Under the pieces are notes generated by a model. The model saw only the letters and a program-made list of their open reading frames with translations, was not told where the DNA came from and searched no databases. The translations under genes were made by a program, and so were the position numbers. This document shows, piece by piece, positions 50,201-62,500 of a stretch of DNA of 64,000 nucleotides (position 1 is its first letter; the number at the start of each line of letters is the position of its first letter). The stretch is from Haematobia irritans (lineage: Eukaryota > Arthropoda > Insecta > Diptera > Muscidae), in assembly GCF_050003625.1 (NCBI RefSeq), contig NC_134399.1, forward strand, positions 222,202,975-222,266,974, written 5' to 3'.

Positions 50201-51666
50201 CATATCATTCATCAATATTTGGATATGCGGAAGCTCTGTGCAAAATGGGTGCCGCGCGAGCTCACATTTGACCAAAAACAACAACGTGTTAATGATTCTG
50301 AGCGGTTGAGTTTTTCCGTCGATATGTGACAATGGATGAAACATGGCTCCATCACTACACTCATGAGTCCAATCGACAGTCGGCTGAGTGGACAGCGACC
50401 GGTGAACCGTCTCCGAAGCGTGGAAAGACTCAAAAGTCCGCTGGCAAAGTAATGACCTCTGTTTTTTGGTATGCGCATGGAATAATTTTTATCAATTATC
50501 TTGAGAAGGGAAAAACCATCAACAGTGACTATATATGGCGTTATTGGAGCGTTTGAAGGTCGAAATCGCAGCAAAACGGCCCCATATAATGAAGAAAAAA
50601 GTGTTGCTTGCTCTATGAGCAAGTTTTCTAGACGTGGATTTCGATCAAATCTGGCCTTTTCATTTCATAATTTCTGGTGTTGTTCCATTTTTGTTCGCCC
50701 ACTTTTTGGACGCGATGCAACTATACCAACATAGATATACTTGTGCTTTTCCAGAGTCGAATTCGATTATTATAAAAAGTCGGTTAGTCGATTTTGGCTA
50801 AGACAAAAGTTCGATTATTCGATGTAATACCTCATTCACATTACACTTCCAAAATCCACTTTTACTAGATTTCAACTGTAATTTGCTTTATAAAAAATTG
50901 ATTTCAAATCTCAAAAATGTAGATTTTGAGTATAATGTGCAGAGCCTATAACTCAATTTTCAAAAAAAAAAATATCAAAAGTTGATTAATCGAATTTGAA
51001 GTTTACACAAAACCGACTACGACATTTCGACTTTTTTGGTCAAAAAATAGATTTTCGACTTTTTCATACCAACTTTAAAAATATGGAATTATTATAACCT
51101 TTTTAATAATTTATTTTCAATTTCTCATTTCAGCAATTCGAGTCCATCGTGACTATGGCAGCAGTGAAAAGTTAGAGTTGCGTTTTAGCAACAATACTGT
51201 GCATTTTCCCTATGATGTCCAACCATTGGAATTCAATAACGAACTCACGCTAAATATTAAACAATTACAATATGATAATCCATACCCGTGTACCGATTAT
51301 GATACAAATCTCCAACCACCAAGGCCTCGAACGGAATTTTTCAATCACTATCAACATAATATATTTTTCCGTCAACAAGCCGATACCTCATCATCTCACA
51401 GCCATTCGAAGGAAAATTTCAAAGCTTTGCATGAAATCGTAGCAGGTGATTGCAAACGCTTCTCCTATTGGATTTATATAATCATAGGAATTGCCATATT
51501 GATAGTGGTCATTGCTATAATAGTGGCCATTGCCTGTTGGCATGTGAGTAAGAAACGTAAGGCGAAAAGAAAAATGGATATAATACAACCGGAACCGCGT
51601 ACCTATAAGGAAACCCAAATAGTTTATCAAATTGAAAATGCCGGATTATTGAAGACTGACTTTTAA
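44243..51666 (+). CDS. LRTM-B: type I membrane protein, paralogue of LRTM-A
   Basis: Six exons join with GT-AG introns and matching phases (0,0,0,1,1): 44243-44431, 44485-44694, 47527-47694, 47777-47936, 48193-48324, 51134-51666; 463 residues. The start gives a short basic N-terminus and hydrophobic signal segment (IWTTLLLSLILASQGWTGA); a second ATG three codons on is possible. Next come a Cys-rich N-cap (C..YEVQFTCDC), repeated short strands of LRR/beta-helix type (IHRIDPQAFKKLVVEKIDIH) and the block ANNYFEAVDAEWLEAF ... DNYFG, comparable to SGNNVKHLGSKWLHV ... GNQFG in LRTM-A. Exon 6 encodes a transmembrane helix (YIIIGIAILIVVIAIIVAIA), a KKRKAKRK stop-transfer and a short tail with Tyr residues. 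AATAAA occurs near 51710 and 52030. No named orthologue recognised; a receptor role is inference. Confidence 0.85.
44753..45067. mobile_element. Foldback MITE in LRTM-B intron 2
   Basis: Inverted ends CACTCAGAGAAGGAATATGA and TCATATTCCTTCTCTCGGCG bound 315 bp; a second inner inverted pair (GGTGAACATGGAATATG with ATTTTCTCGA) makes most of the element self-complementary. Non-coding. Confidence 0.7.
45153..46121 (+). mobile_element. SINE family A with internal tandem duplication, split by a nested insertion
   Basis: The tRNA-like head (GGTTAGCATGCCCGC, GGTTCGATTCCTGC) starts at 45153. A block of about 150 bp from the B box to GGCTATAAAAGG is present twice (about 45210 and 45360). The SINE stops at GCACTCAG near 45556 and resumes at about 46028 with TGATAAGAGAGAAGTTCACC, ending in (CCTAA)4. 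About 470 bp of other DNA therefore lies inside it, including a LINE fragment. Confidence 0.75.
45639..45839 (-). pseudogene. Non-LTR retrotransposon (LINE) reverse transcriptase fragment
   Basis: Minus-strand translation contains CVKYLGVILDRRLNLKLRKD and QKAIGKMWGLKPKIV, the conserved motif after the catalytic palm in Jockey/R1/I-type LINEs (YLGV-LD). No start or complete domain; it is a fragment inside a split SINE. Confidence 0.75.
46202..46405. mobile_element. Short inverted-repeat element in LRTM-B intron 2
   Basis: ATGCGTCTTACAGACTATAA at left and TTATAGTCTGTAAAGCGCAT at right: about 30-bp ends with a few mismatches enclosing 204 bp. Flanking DNA (46125-46760) is rich in GGCGGC/GTCGAC motifs and may be a larger host element that I could not delimit. 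Confidence 0.6.
47040..47420 (-). mobile_element. SINE family B, two tandem copies
   Basis: Two copies about 160-180 bp apart each contain, on the minus strand, the B-box-like GGTTCGAGTC(G/A)CGGTAGCGG followed by a T-rich run, and share CATTCATGAAACCGTGAA or CCTTCATGAAATCGTGAA. The body matches 28160-28445. Located in intron 2 of LRTM-B. Confidence 0.55.
48370..49430. repeat. AATTAATT repeat family, two copies in LRTM-B intron 5
   Basis: Segments 48370-48640 and 48810-49430 share TTCAATTAATTTTTTAAT, GAAATGTCTTCAATCACGAA and TATCAATCACAGTTTTAATT with the copy at 32885. The second is interrupted by a SINE tail at 49270-49345. Confidence 0.6.
49270..49345 (+). mobile_element. 5'-truncated SINE family A (tail only)
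   Basis: Only the last 76 bp of the SINE, from TTCACCAATGTGGTATCACA to CACCTAACCTAACCT, are inserted into the AATTAATT repeat. This is the pattern expected from LINE-driven 5' truncation. Confidence 0.8.
49719..50608 (+). pseudogene. Himar-like (irritans) mariner, 3'-truncated and frameshifted
   Basis: TA|ACAGGTTGGCTGATAAGTCC at 49719 is the intact left end. The transposase begins KKEFRVLIKYCF at about 49900, has a deletion near IIDLYASV and a frameshift near 50110, then resumes through ISKERVGHIIHQYLDM, the first catalytic block MDETWLHHYTHESNRQ and KVMTSVFWYAHGIIFI. It stops matching at about 50605, just before the second catalytic Asp, and the right end is missing. It lies in intron 5 of LRTM-B and is a separate copy from that at 37214. 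Confidence 0.9.
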
Positions 51667-53046
51667 AGCTTGAGATTGACAAATAAGAAGAAGAAGAAAT
51701 ATAAATATAAATAAATGAACATAGCACCACCTACACTGGCATAGAACGTGAGGGTCCATGGGCATATTGCCCTTAATCTTTTTGTTGTTGTTGCAATTAA
51801 AGACGCTAATTTACAAAACAAAAAAATACACCGAAATTCCACCAAAAATCAAATATTTAATATTTAGTTGTAAGTTAAAAACAGTTTGTATTAAACGAAA
51901 TCCAATATGTAATAAGATTAATTGTTTATATTTATGTTTGAAAATGTGTATTTAATTTATTTAATATGAAAATAAAAAACAAGCTAATGTATACAATATA
52001 TTTTGTAAATAATATTGATTAAGTTTTCAAATAAAATACTATGTCCTACATATTTAGCATATAACTTGTGCATGAAAAGAAAGTTTCGATATCTTTAGAA
52101 GGGTGCTATATTTGTGTTCCAAGGTGAAAATCAAATTAATATCTCCTCTCTACTTTTTTTATATTTCCCTGAAGGATTCAAAAAGTTTTTCAATTTTCAA
52201 GCATACTTTCCATAATATTATACATTTTATAATATCATTATAAATTGTTTCTCTATTTTATATTGTTTTTTTTATACCCTCCACCATAGGATGGGGGGTA
52301 TATTAACTTTGTCATTCCGTTTGTAACACATCGAAATATTGCTCTAAGACCCCATAAGTATATGATCTGAGCATGTCCGTCCGTCCGTCCGTCTGTTGAA
52401 ATCACGCTAACTAACGCTAACGAAACAAGCTATCGACTTGAAACTTGGCACAAGTAGTTGTTATTGATGTAGGTCGGATGGTATTGCAAATGGGCCATAT
52501 CGGTCCACTTTTACGTATAGCCCCCATATAAACGGACCCCCAAATTTGGCTTGCGAGGCCTCTAAGAGAAGCAAATTTCATCCGATCCGGCTGAAATTTG
52601 GTACATGGTGTTAGTATATATTATCTAACAACCATGCAAAAATTAGTCGAAATCGGTCCATAATTATATATAGCCCCCATATAAACCGATCCCCCGATTT
52701 GGCGTGCGAGGCCTTTAAGACAAGCAAATTTCATCCGATCCGGCGTAAATTTGGTACATGGTGTTAGTATATGGTCTCTGACAACCATGCAAAAATTGGT
52801 CCACATCGGTCCATAATTATATATAGCCCCCATACAAACTTATCACCAGATTTGACCTCCGGAGCCTCTTGGAAGACCAAAATTCATCTGATTCAGTTGA
52901 AATTTGGTACGTGCAAAAATTGGTCGAAATCGGTCCATAATTATATATAGGCCCCATATAAACCGATCCCCAGATTTGACCTCCAGAGCCCCTTGGAAGA
53001 GCAAAATTCTTCCCATTCGGTTGAAATTTGGTACGTGATGTTAGTA

Positions 53047-53980
53047 AAGGGTGATTCTTTTGAGGTTAGGATTTTCATGCATTAGTATTTGACAGATCAC
53101 GTGGGATTTCAGACATGGTGTCAAAGAGAAAGATGCTCAGTATGCTTTGACATTTCATCATGAATAGACTTACTAACGAGCCACAACGTCGAATTTTCAG
53201 TGAATGGGCCCTAGAAAAGTTGGCAGAAAATCCGCTTTTTTATCGACAAATTTTGTTCAGCGATGAGGCTCATTTCTGGTTGAATGGCTACGTAAATAAG
53301 CAAAATTGCCGCATTTGGAGTGAAGAGCAACCAGAAGCCGTTCAAGAACTGCCCATGCATCCCGAAAAATGCACTGTTTGGTGTGGTTTGTACGCTGGTG
53401 GAATCATTGGACCGTATTTTTTCAAAGATGCTGTTGGACGCAACGTTACGGTGAATGGCGATCGCTATCGTTCGATGCTAACAAACTTTTTGTTGCCAAA
53501 AATGGAAGAACTGAACTTGGTTGACATGTGGTTTCAACAAGATGGCGCTACATGCCACACAGCTCGCGATTCTATGGCCATTTTGAGGGAAAACTTCGGA
53601 GAACAATTCATCTCAAGAAATGGACCGGTAAGTTGGCCACCAAGATCATGCGATTTGACGCCTTTAGACTATATTTTGTGGGGCTACGTCAAGTCTAAAG
53701 TCTACAGAAATAAGCCAGCAACTATTCCAGCTTTGGAAGACAACATTTCCGAAGAAATTCGGGCTATTCCGGCCGAAATGCTCGAAAAAGTTGCCCAAAA
53801 TTGGACTTTCCGAATGGACCACCTAAGACGCAGCCGCGGTCAACATTTAAATGAAATTATCTTCAAAAAGTAAATGTCATGGACCAATCTAACGTTTCAA
53901 ATAAAGAACCGATGAGATTTTGCAAATTTTATGCGTTTTTTTTAAAAAGAAAGTTATCAAGCTCTTAACAAATCACCCTT
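53047..53980 (+). mobile_element. mariner-like (DD41D type) element with intact ends, N-terminally deleted
   Basis: Inverted ends AAGGGTGATT are flanked by TA on both sides (53045-53046, 53981-53982). Excision restores GTTAGTATATGGTATCC, the uninterrupted host repeat. The 934-bp element encodes the transposase catalytic domain only (see CDS 53160-53873), so it is probably a deletion derivative. Confidence 0.85.
53160..53873 (+). CDS. DD41D mariner-like transposase, catalytic domain only
   Basis: A 237-residue uninterrupted frame: ILFSDEAHFWLNGYVNKQNC carries the first Asp, DMWFQQDGATCHTARDSM the second, and CDLTPLDYILWGYVKSKVY the third. The Asp in LTPLDY lies 41 residues after the second Asp (DD41D), unlike DD34D mariner. 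Such DD41D elements are known from flies (rosa-like; recalled, not searched). The N-terminal helix-turn-helix DNA-binding half is absent. An upstream in-frame ATG (53115, MVSKRKMLSML) is cut by a TGA at 53148. The open catalytic frame suggests recent insertion; DNA binding in cis is unlikely. Confidence 0.85.
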   Translation: MNRLTNEPQRRIFSEWALEKLAENPLFYRQILFSDEAHFWLNGYVNKQNCRIWSEEQPEAVQELPMHPEKCTVWCGLYAGGIIGPYFFKDAVGRNVTVNGDRYRSMLTNFLLPKMEELNLVDMWFQQDGATCHTARDSMAILRENFGEQFISRNGPVSWPPRSCDLTPLDYILWGYVKSKVYRNKPATIPALEDNISEEIRAIPAEMLEKVAQNWTFRMDHLRRSRGQHLNEIIFKK

Positions 53981-54300
53981 TATATGGTATCCAACAACCA
54001 AGCAGGAATTGGTTCCTATCAGCCCATAATTATATATAGCTCCCATATAAACCGATCCCCAGATTTGACCTCCGGTGCCTTTTGGAGATTCATCCGATCG
54101 TATATGACATTTAACAACCATGCCAAAAGTGGTCCATATCAGTCCATAATCATATATAGCCCCATATAAACCGATCCCGATATTTGGTTTTGGAGCCTCT
54201 TTGAGGAGCAAATTTCATCCGAGTGAGTTGAAATTTGGTACATTGTGCTAGTATATGGTCGTTAACAACCATGCCTAACTAGGTCCATATCGGTCTATAG

Positions 54301-54526
<226 letters not shown>

Positions 54527-55089
54527 CACATAAATCGATTTCCAATCACACAAAAATTGGTCCATATCAAGTTCATAATTGTATATAGCCCCCATATAAG
54601 CGACCACCATATTTCAATTCTGGCTCTCTACGTACCGTGCAAAAAGTCCATATCGATTCGTAATTATTTGTAGACTTAACTATACATAACTTTTTTGTCT
54701 AATATATACCACGTATGGACTAACCCACAATTTAGAAAACGATGTTAAGAAGTTTTAAGATACCACAACCCAAGTATTTCGATTGTGGATGACAGTCTTT
54801 CGTAGAAGTTTCTACGCAATCCATGGTGTAGGGTACATAAGATTCGGCCTTGCCGAACTTAAGGCCGTATATCCTTTTTTTTCAAAAGAAGTTTGGTACA
54901 CCAAGAAAATTAAAACCAAATGCCTGCTATAACCTACTGCTAGATTTTATTAGGTTCTATTAGCAGTCTTGCATTTCAGGATCTCAAGAATTTTCTCTTA
55001 TCGATGAGGGCTGCCTGATTCCCGTCTGAAACACTCTGATATATCACTAGCATTCCTAAGAGAAGATGAATAAATTTCACGAAATTTTT

Positions 55090-56210
55090 TCCAATTAAAA
55101 TCTTAAATGAGTTTTAATAAATATTCAATTTTTTAATTGACTTTGAATTAATTTCTGAGATTGAAGACATTTTAATTAAAAATTAATTGGATCGATTAAT
55201 TTCATGATTGAAGACAAAAAATATTTTTTCTGTGTGTAGAATGCATTAAAAATCTCAAAATTTTTTTTTTATTTCTTAATAGAATTTTCTTCGATTTTCT
55301 TCAACCTTTATTGTTATAATAATAAATCAGTGTTTTTTAAGCTCAAGGTCTTGAAAAACATCAATTTTTAATATTTATTTGGAAAAATATCAGAAATTTT
55401 TTTAATTCACATCCAAAACACTGAATTCGGATAACACCTTAAAATGTGATGTAAATTTACTGCAAAGGCTGTTGAAATGGTGGGCATCCATCCAATTTTG
55501 CGTCACTACCGGATCCAAAAAACATTTTCACTACTTTTTAGGCCACGCTTTTTTTGATGGGGAGTTAATAAGTTTAATTTAAAAACAACAGATGTGCCAG
55601 TTCAAATTTGAATTCAATTAAATTGTAAAGAAAAGGTCAGAAATAATATTAATAGCTTTTTGGCTAAATTCAATAAAAACTTATTGTATGGAAATTCACA
55701 TCTCATGGAATTTAACTAAATTTAGTGAAAATGTTCGAATTTAATTAAAACTAATAAGTAATAAACAAATAACACAAAAAAATATCACCAAAATATTTCC
55801 AATTATAAAAAAGTATAAAGTTGATTGATAACAAATTAATTGATACAATTAACTTTTTAATCAAACTCGGAAGACTAAGTCAGTTAAAAAAAGTGATGGA
55901 CATTTTTTTTAATTTTTAATTAAAAATTTATTTCAAACAACCAATTGTTAATCAAACTGAAAACACACTATGTCAATTCAGAAAGTAATTGAAAATAGTT
56001 ACCTTTTTTAATTAAAAAATTAATCGATCAATTAAATTTTTAATTGCATCAATTAAAAAATTAATTGAAATTTGCAAAATATTTTTTTAACCAAGTATTT
56101 TTATAACAAATTAAAACTGTGGTTGATAGTATCATATTCGTGATTGAAGACATTTCAATTAAAAAATTAATTGGATCAATTAATTTCGTGATTGAATCAG
56201 AAAAAATATG
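55090..56210. repeat. AATTAATT repeats and a TCCCAGCAAAA MITE fragment
   Basis: 55090-55240 and 55740-56210 belong to the AATTAATT family (GATTGAAGACATTTTAATTA). 55320-55565 is a partial copy of the MITE at 27577 (CATCCAAAACACTGAATTCG, CTACCGGATCCAAAAA, TTTTTTTGATGGG). Confidence 0.6.
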
Positions 56211-56570
56211 TGGAAATGAATAATAGTAAGTAAATGGAATGCTCCCACGCCTTATTGAATATTGTAGAGTTGGGTAGTTCATGAACGGACAAGTTCAATT
56301 GAACTGTACTAGTCTCCCCTTTAAAAGCACAGTAATAATCTACCGACTTTTTAGCAGCAATCTACTATAAAAAAATTGGAGTTGTATGTACCAAAAAACG
56401 TGTAAAATTTGTGTGCAAAAAACAGTAACAACTCAACTTGGAAGAGATTTTTCTCTTCGAGTCTCTCTCTCTCTCTTGTCTCCATGACCATATAACTTCA
56501 AATGTATTTTCAATATTCTAAACCTTAACAATGCAAATATTGCAAATAATATTTATCATTGTAGACTTAC

Positions 56571-59500
56571 CCAATTGGCAAATAAGATTCCAAAGCTTGA
56601 TGTATTGTCAAATCAGGCTCGGCTAAGGCCAAACCCTTGGATAGTAAAGCAAAATGTGTACTTATAGTTTCACTTATGGTTGATAAATCTTCAACGTCCT
56701 TATCGTCTGTAAATAAAAATGAAAAATGAACAATTCAAATAATATTTATGCAGAATATCGTGGGAATCTTACCTGGTAGACTTAGGTTTTTCTTCATCAA
56801 ATTGCCACTACACATACCACCCAAATATGAAAGTTCCTGTTCGATTCGGACCAAACAAGAATTGTTGCTATTTAGCTGGAAAGAGAAGGATATTATCAAT
56901 ATTTGAAAACATTAACTTTTTTTTTTAATTTCTCATGGGTTCTATCCCAGTCACAGCCGAATTTCAACAAAGAGTTTCAGATGTGCTTGTTTCCTCTCAG
57001 TACTGAGGATTGCAAGTGAGGATTTCAAAGTGGACTGAATTTCTAAATGAGCCTTGTATAACCTAACATAACCTGATGTACATGAATCTATTTATGGGCT
57101 ATCTGAACGATCGTACTCTATACAGTAAAGGTGAAAAGGGTAAAGGTCAGATGAACTGACAAACCATGATTTCTAATGGGTCCTGATTATTCGGCTTCAA
57201 AGACCTATTCAGCATCACTCTTCTGGAGCTTAAACCCCAATCCAAGGTAATCACCAAGTCAATCTATATATGCTAGGAAAACATAAAGAGAACGCCATCT
57301 TACATTTAGGATGGCGTTGGAGTCGTCTATTTCTAGTGCTACCAATTACATTATGTCATGTTATGTTACATTTTAAGCTAAATTGAAGTAAAAAAGTTAA
57401 ATTCGGTGAAGCTGGAAATGAAAAAAATTTGAATATTTTGCATTTTAAAAGAAGGACGATTGCCATTCTGAAGTGAATAATATCAGGAGACGAAAAGTGA
57501 ATCAAATGCGACAACAATGAGTGATAGAGATCGTGGTGTAAGAATTAATGCCTCCAAAGGTTATACTGAATGGTAGTATTGGAAAGGAATCATCCATTAT
57601 GAGCTACTCCATCCTGGTCTAACGATCGATTCTTCATTTTACTATCACCAACAGTTGAGATGCGATCAACAGAAAGGACACCATCTTACACCAGGACAAC
57701 GCTAAACCACATATGTTATATGGTTGATGATGTTGAAAACGACAGTCTGGCTGGGATGTTTTGATGCATACACCATAAAACCCTGATCTTGTAACATTTG
57801 ACTACCATTTCAGTCAATGCAATTCGACTACTCAATATTTACTCACCAGAACGGGATTATCGTAACCAACGACTAAACACTTGAAGCCAAAACGATTAAC
57901 ACGTGGATCTTGAGCATACAATGATGAAGTCTCCAAAGAAAACTCTACACAATTGCCAGGCAATATCATAACATTCTGAAGCCAATTTGATGATCTGAAA
58001 AGACACGTTAAAATTCTTAGAATTACAAGGAAGGCTGATGAAATTATCGGTGGGCTTACGTATTGAACTTTTTCACCACAAACCAATCGGGTTCCATTTT
58101 ATGTTCAGAATCTTTTTGCATTGAGGTCTTATAGCAAGATGTAAGCAATGTGGCATTCTTACATTGACCTCCATCAGTTGATCGATGACTCTTAATATTA
58201 TTATCCAAAATATCATAGTAATCTTCATTGGCATGACACATTTCGGCAGTGACCAAAGGTCTCATGGGTACTGATACCAAAAGATAATCTTCCAATTGCG
58301 CTGTACCACATTGGGGATCAAATTCTATGGTCAACCATTGAACACAAGGAGGAAATTCGACACGATAACAATTTATGGAAGCACTTCTATAAGGATGTTC
58401 GCTTTCCACCACACAATAATGATTGCTTGTCGTTGGTATATCACTGGTGGGAGAATGATCATTGGGCGGATTGGAGGCCGCTACCAAAGCATTGCTGCAA
58501 GCTTCATTGGCCAAATCCAATTTTTTGTGGAATAAATCAAAAGAAGGTCTTAAACGAGGTAGATTACCTTGTACCCCAGACTCCTTGCCAGAGCTCAATT
58601 GATTAAGGGCCGCAATATGGGGCAAGATGTCTTTGATTAAACCCAATATTTGAACGGAACTCTGAAAACAAAATACTCATTAAGAATTTAGGGGGAAAAC
58701 TTTAACGTATCACCACACAACTTACCTTGGCATCATTGCATGCCAAATTTGCTATATGAGCATAGACCAAAGGCAACAGGGTATGGAACAAATTCGATGA
58801 ACCATAATTGAAAACATCCAAAATCTGTGAAGCAGCCATATGGGCTGGTGTATCTTCCGAATCGGCACGAGCTATAGCTACTGGATGGAACTGTGAAGAA
58901 GCTCCCATTAGACTTTCCACTGCTTCGGCACCAACTCGTTCGTTCCCATTGAACTTGGTAATCTGGCCATTACGGAAATTCAAATCATGTATGGATGAAC
59001 TTTCTTCGATCATCAAATCTTTGGGATGTATCTCTGTGGCTCCAATTTCAATTTCCATTTCAAATGGATTGGTGGATCTCTTTTCAAACTTCAATGTTTC
59101 TATGATACCCTTGGAAAATGATTCCAAGCGTTTGGATAAATCTCGGGCAGCCGATAAACCTCCAGCTTCAGCGGGTAATTGTGATGTCCTCGAATTGTTG
59201 GCCCAATTAATATCCATATGTTCCTCAATGGGCGTTATGTTATGCTCCGAGTCTATAGTTTGGGAATGATTTGAGGAATTATCCGAAGGCGACAAAGAAG
59301 CGGCCAAGGTATTGCGAGCCAAAACCAAAAGTTCTGAACATTTCATAGTAATATCCGAAGCTATCTGTAAGGCTGTATCACGCATAGTTGTCTCGTTGGA
59401 TAAGGTAGCATCATTGGATGTTCCTCCATGAGATCCAAATGAACCACCATTACAACCACTCACTTCCGATTTGATGGGTGTACTGTAGTAGAGAATGCAT

Positions 59501-62500
59501 GGTATTTGACCACGATGAGCGTTGGTGCCATTGAAGCTTAAATCGCAGGCATAGAATTGAAAAGTAGTACCACAAGGACCTCGCACCGAAGGTAAACCTC
59601 CATCTCCAGAACATGTTCGATGACCTTGGGAGCAAAATCTCAAAGCATAACGTGCATTTTCCTTCAAATGAGACAACCATTAGTTCATATTAAATTTTTA
59701 GATAATCTTCAAGAAGCTTACCTTAATCAAAACTGATCGTTCAAATTTCACCTCAGCCATATCATTTTGTACCACACTCTGATCATATGTACCCGACACC
59801 GACTCCAAAGTTTCCCATTTATGTTGCTGTTGTTGCAATGGTTGTTGTTGTTGCAAATCTCCTGAGGTATCACAAAGCAATTCCAATTGATATTCATAGC
59901 TTCCAGAGCCAGTGTAAACCATGCAACCGGCCACCGCAATACCACTGCGATCCACAGAAAAGGCTATAGCATCTGGACCAAAACTTCCTGTATTCCAAGT
60001 ACGACTTTGATCACAACGAGCAAATCGTGAACCAGAAGAGTGTAGAGTTCTTGGTGGTACAAACATTTTGTCATACTGAAATTAAAATAAGAAAGATGTG
60101 GGTGAGTTTCAATAAAAATGTTGGATTGGGTAGTAGCCGAATCTACAATATCAGAAGATGGCTTTCACTAATGACTGGCAGCCAGCGGCAGGGCTAATTC
60201 CCCGTTCCCCATACATTTCTCTTAGTTTACCAAAGTCTGTTCTAGAAAACGATTCAAAAGTCTTTCGAGTCCATCGGTTATAGGTTAGGTGGCAGTCCGA
60301 TGTATCAGGCTCACTTAGCCTGATACATCGGACTGCCACATTGGTGAGCTTCTCTCTTATCACTGAGTGCTGCCCGATTCCATGTTAAGCTCAATGACAA
60401 GGGACCTCCTTTTTATAGCCGAGTCCGAACGGCGTTCCACATTGCAGTGAAACCACTTAGTGAAGCATTGAAACCCTCAGAAATGTCACCAGCATTACTG
60501 AGATGGGATAACCCACCGCTGAAAAACTTTTTTGGTGTTCGGTCGAATCAGGAATCGAACCCTTGTGTATGCAAGGCAGGCATGCTAACCATTGCACCAC
60601 GGTGGCTCCCATCGGTTATGCTCTGAACCCAATGGAGAAACTCCGAAGCGGTGCAAAATTTTGAATTGCCACTGGTTATCACTTCAATACACAGGAACAA
60701 TATTTGCAGCACGAGTCCAAAACCACCTCAAATATGCAATTTCAAGGAGCAAACCCTCTAAAAAGCCATCCGGAGAGCGCTAATTGGATCTGGCAGCACT
60801 CAGTGATAAGAGAGAAACTCACCACTGTGGTATCACAATGGACTGAATAGTCTAAGTGAGCCTGAAATATAGGCCGCTATACCTAACCAACTATCAGTGC
60901 AGCATTGTATTAGTGCGAAGACCAGCACCTGTCTGTTTACAATTGCCTAGAGAGAGAGGATCGGTTTCTCACTTCTGAGCCTGGCAATTGAAGATTTATG
61001 CCCGAAGTGAGGACATTCGCCTCACATTATGAGACATTTCTCTTCTCTCAAAAACAATAGAGATAAGAAGATGGGAAATTGGCCTACGTCACATCAAATG
61101 TTGCATTGACGGTGTTAGTTCCATACATGTTTGTATTTTTTTATTTGTTTTTTATTTTTTAAATGAAAAACTTAATTTTCTTAATGAAACAATATTAAAT
61201 TTTAGGCAACAACAAAAAAATTACATTTTCCCGTTTATGGAAATTTGTTTCCTGCACTTAATTTCTTTTTATTTGCATTTTAATGTTACGTCGTATACGC
61301 GTTTGGTTAGATAAACGAAAAGTATGGACCTAGCACCGTAAATGGTTTGATGTTCTCAGCAGCCAATCTCTCATCTTCTTCTCTTTATTGTCTTTGACTT
61401 CTGTCCTGAAGTTGCTGCATAGTCATAATCTAAACTCAAACGGATATTCCTCGTGTTCCCATTTAAAACTATCGCGTAATGATCAAAGAAATCTGTTTGA
61501 TGTTCTCAGCAGCCAATCTCCCATATTCTTCTCTCTATTGTCTTTGGCTTCTGTCCTGAAGTTCCTGCATAGTCATAATCTATCGCGTAATGATCAAAGA
61601 AATCTGTTTCCATACTTACATCTCCTATAGCCGTTTGATATACAATCTCAGCCAAAACACGTGCCAATAGATGACAACAATTATCAATCAAGCCTTGATT
61701 GAAATCCTTGGTGCAGTAGCTACTTGTGGAGTAGGTGTATGGAACACTCCTATTGTAGATATTCTCCAAACGATCACGTATAGGATTAGCAATAATATCC
61801 AAGAGACGCATTAAGACATCCTTAAAGGTCCATGAGTTACTCAAGAAATCTCGTTTCTCTTGCTGAGTGCGATAAATCATTTGTTCAACCAATATGGGAT
61901 ATTGATGGGAGTCCGTCGAGGAAAGCATGGGTAATCCAGAATTGTCACTGGGACTAACAATCGAATGACGTTCATTGCCATGATTGAGTAAAGCAAAGGT
62001 GGAACGCAATTTAACTGTTGGTGAACATAAACCCGCCAATATGGCACTCAATAGACGAGAATGGAGAGTTCCTTGCTGCAAAGAAAAAATATTGACATTA
62101 ATTACATGTTCCGTTTTTCAAAGGATCCATTACAAACCTTATCCATTTCCGATAGTAAATCACACAGACAATTCCATTTCAATGTAGATGTTGGATAGAA
62201 TACTCCAAAACATGCCACAAAACTAATATGACATTCATCCAAAATCTCCAAAGCCATAGCCAAAGCCTCATCACTGCTTATATCCTGGAAGATATCATCA
62301 CAGAAGATGCCAATTAGCATGGCCCTAACATTACCAATGCATTCAGCCAATTGTATATTTTCCATATTGGATTTCTTCATGGGTGATTGATTGCCACCAC
62401 TTGTTCCACCACCGCCGCCGCCGCTGTTATCATTGAAATATTTTGTAAGAATACTGCTGGAGGGTTTTGTAAATTTCGATACATCTTTGTCCATTCGATT

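Noticed and set aside
61506..61619. Extension of the hiw exon beyond 61620
   Set aside because: A consensus donor GTAAGT lies at 61619; the remaining frame is part of an intronic tandem duplication, and the next PHR exon joins in phase at 60075.
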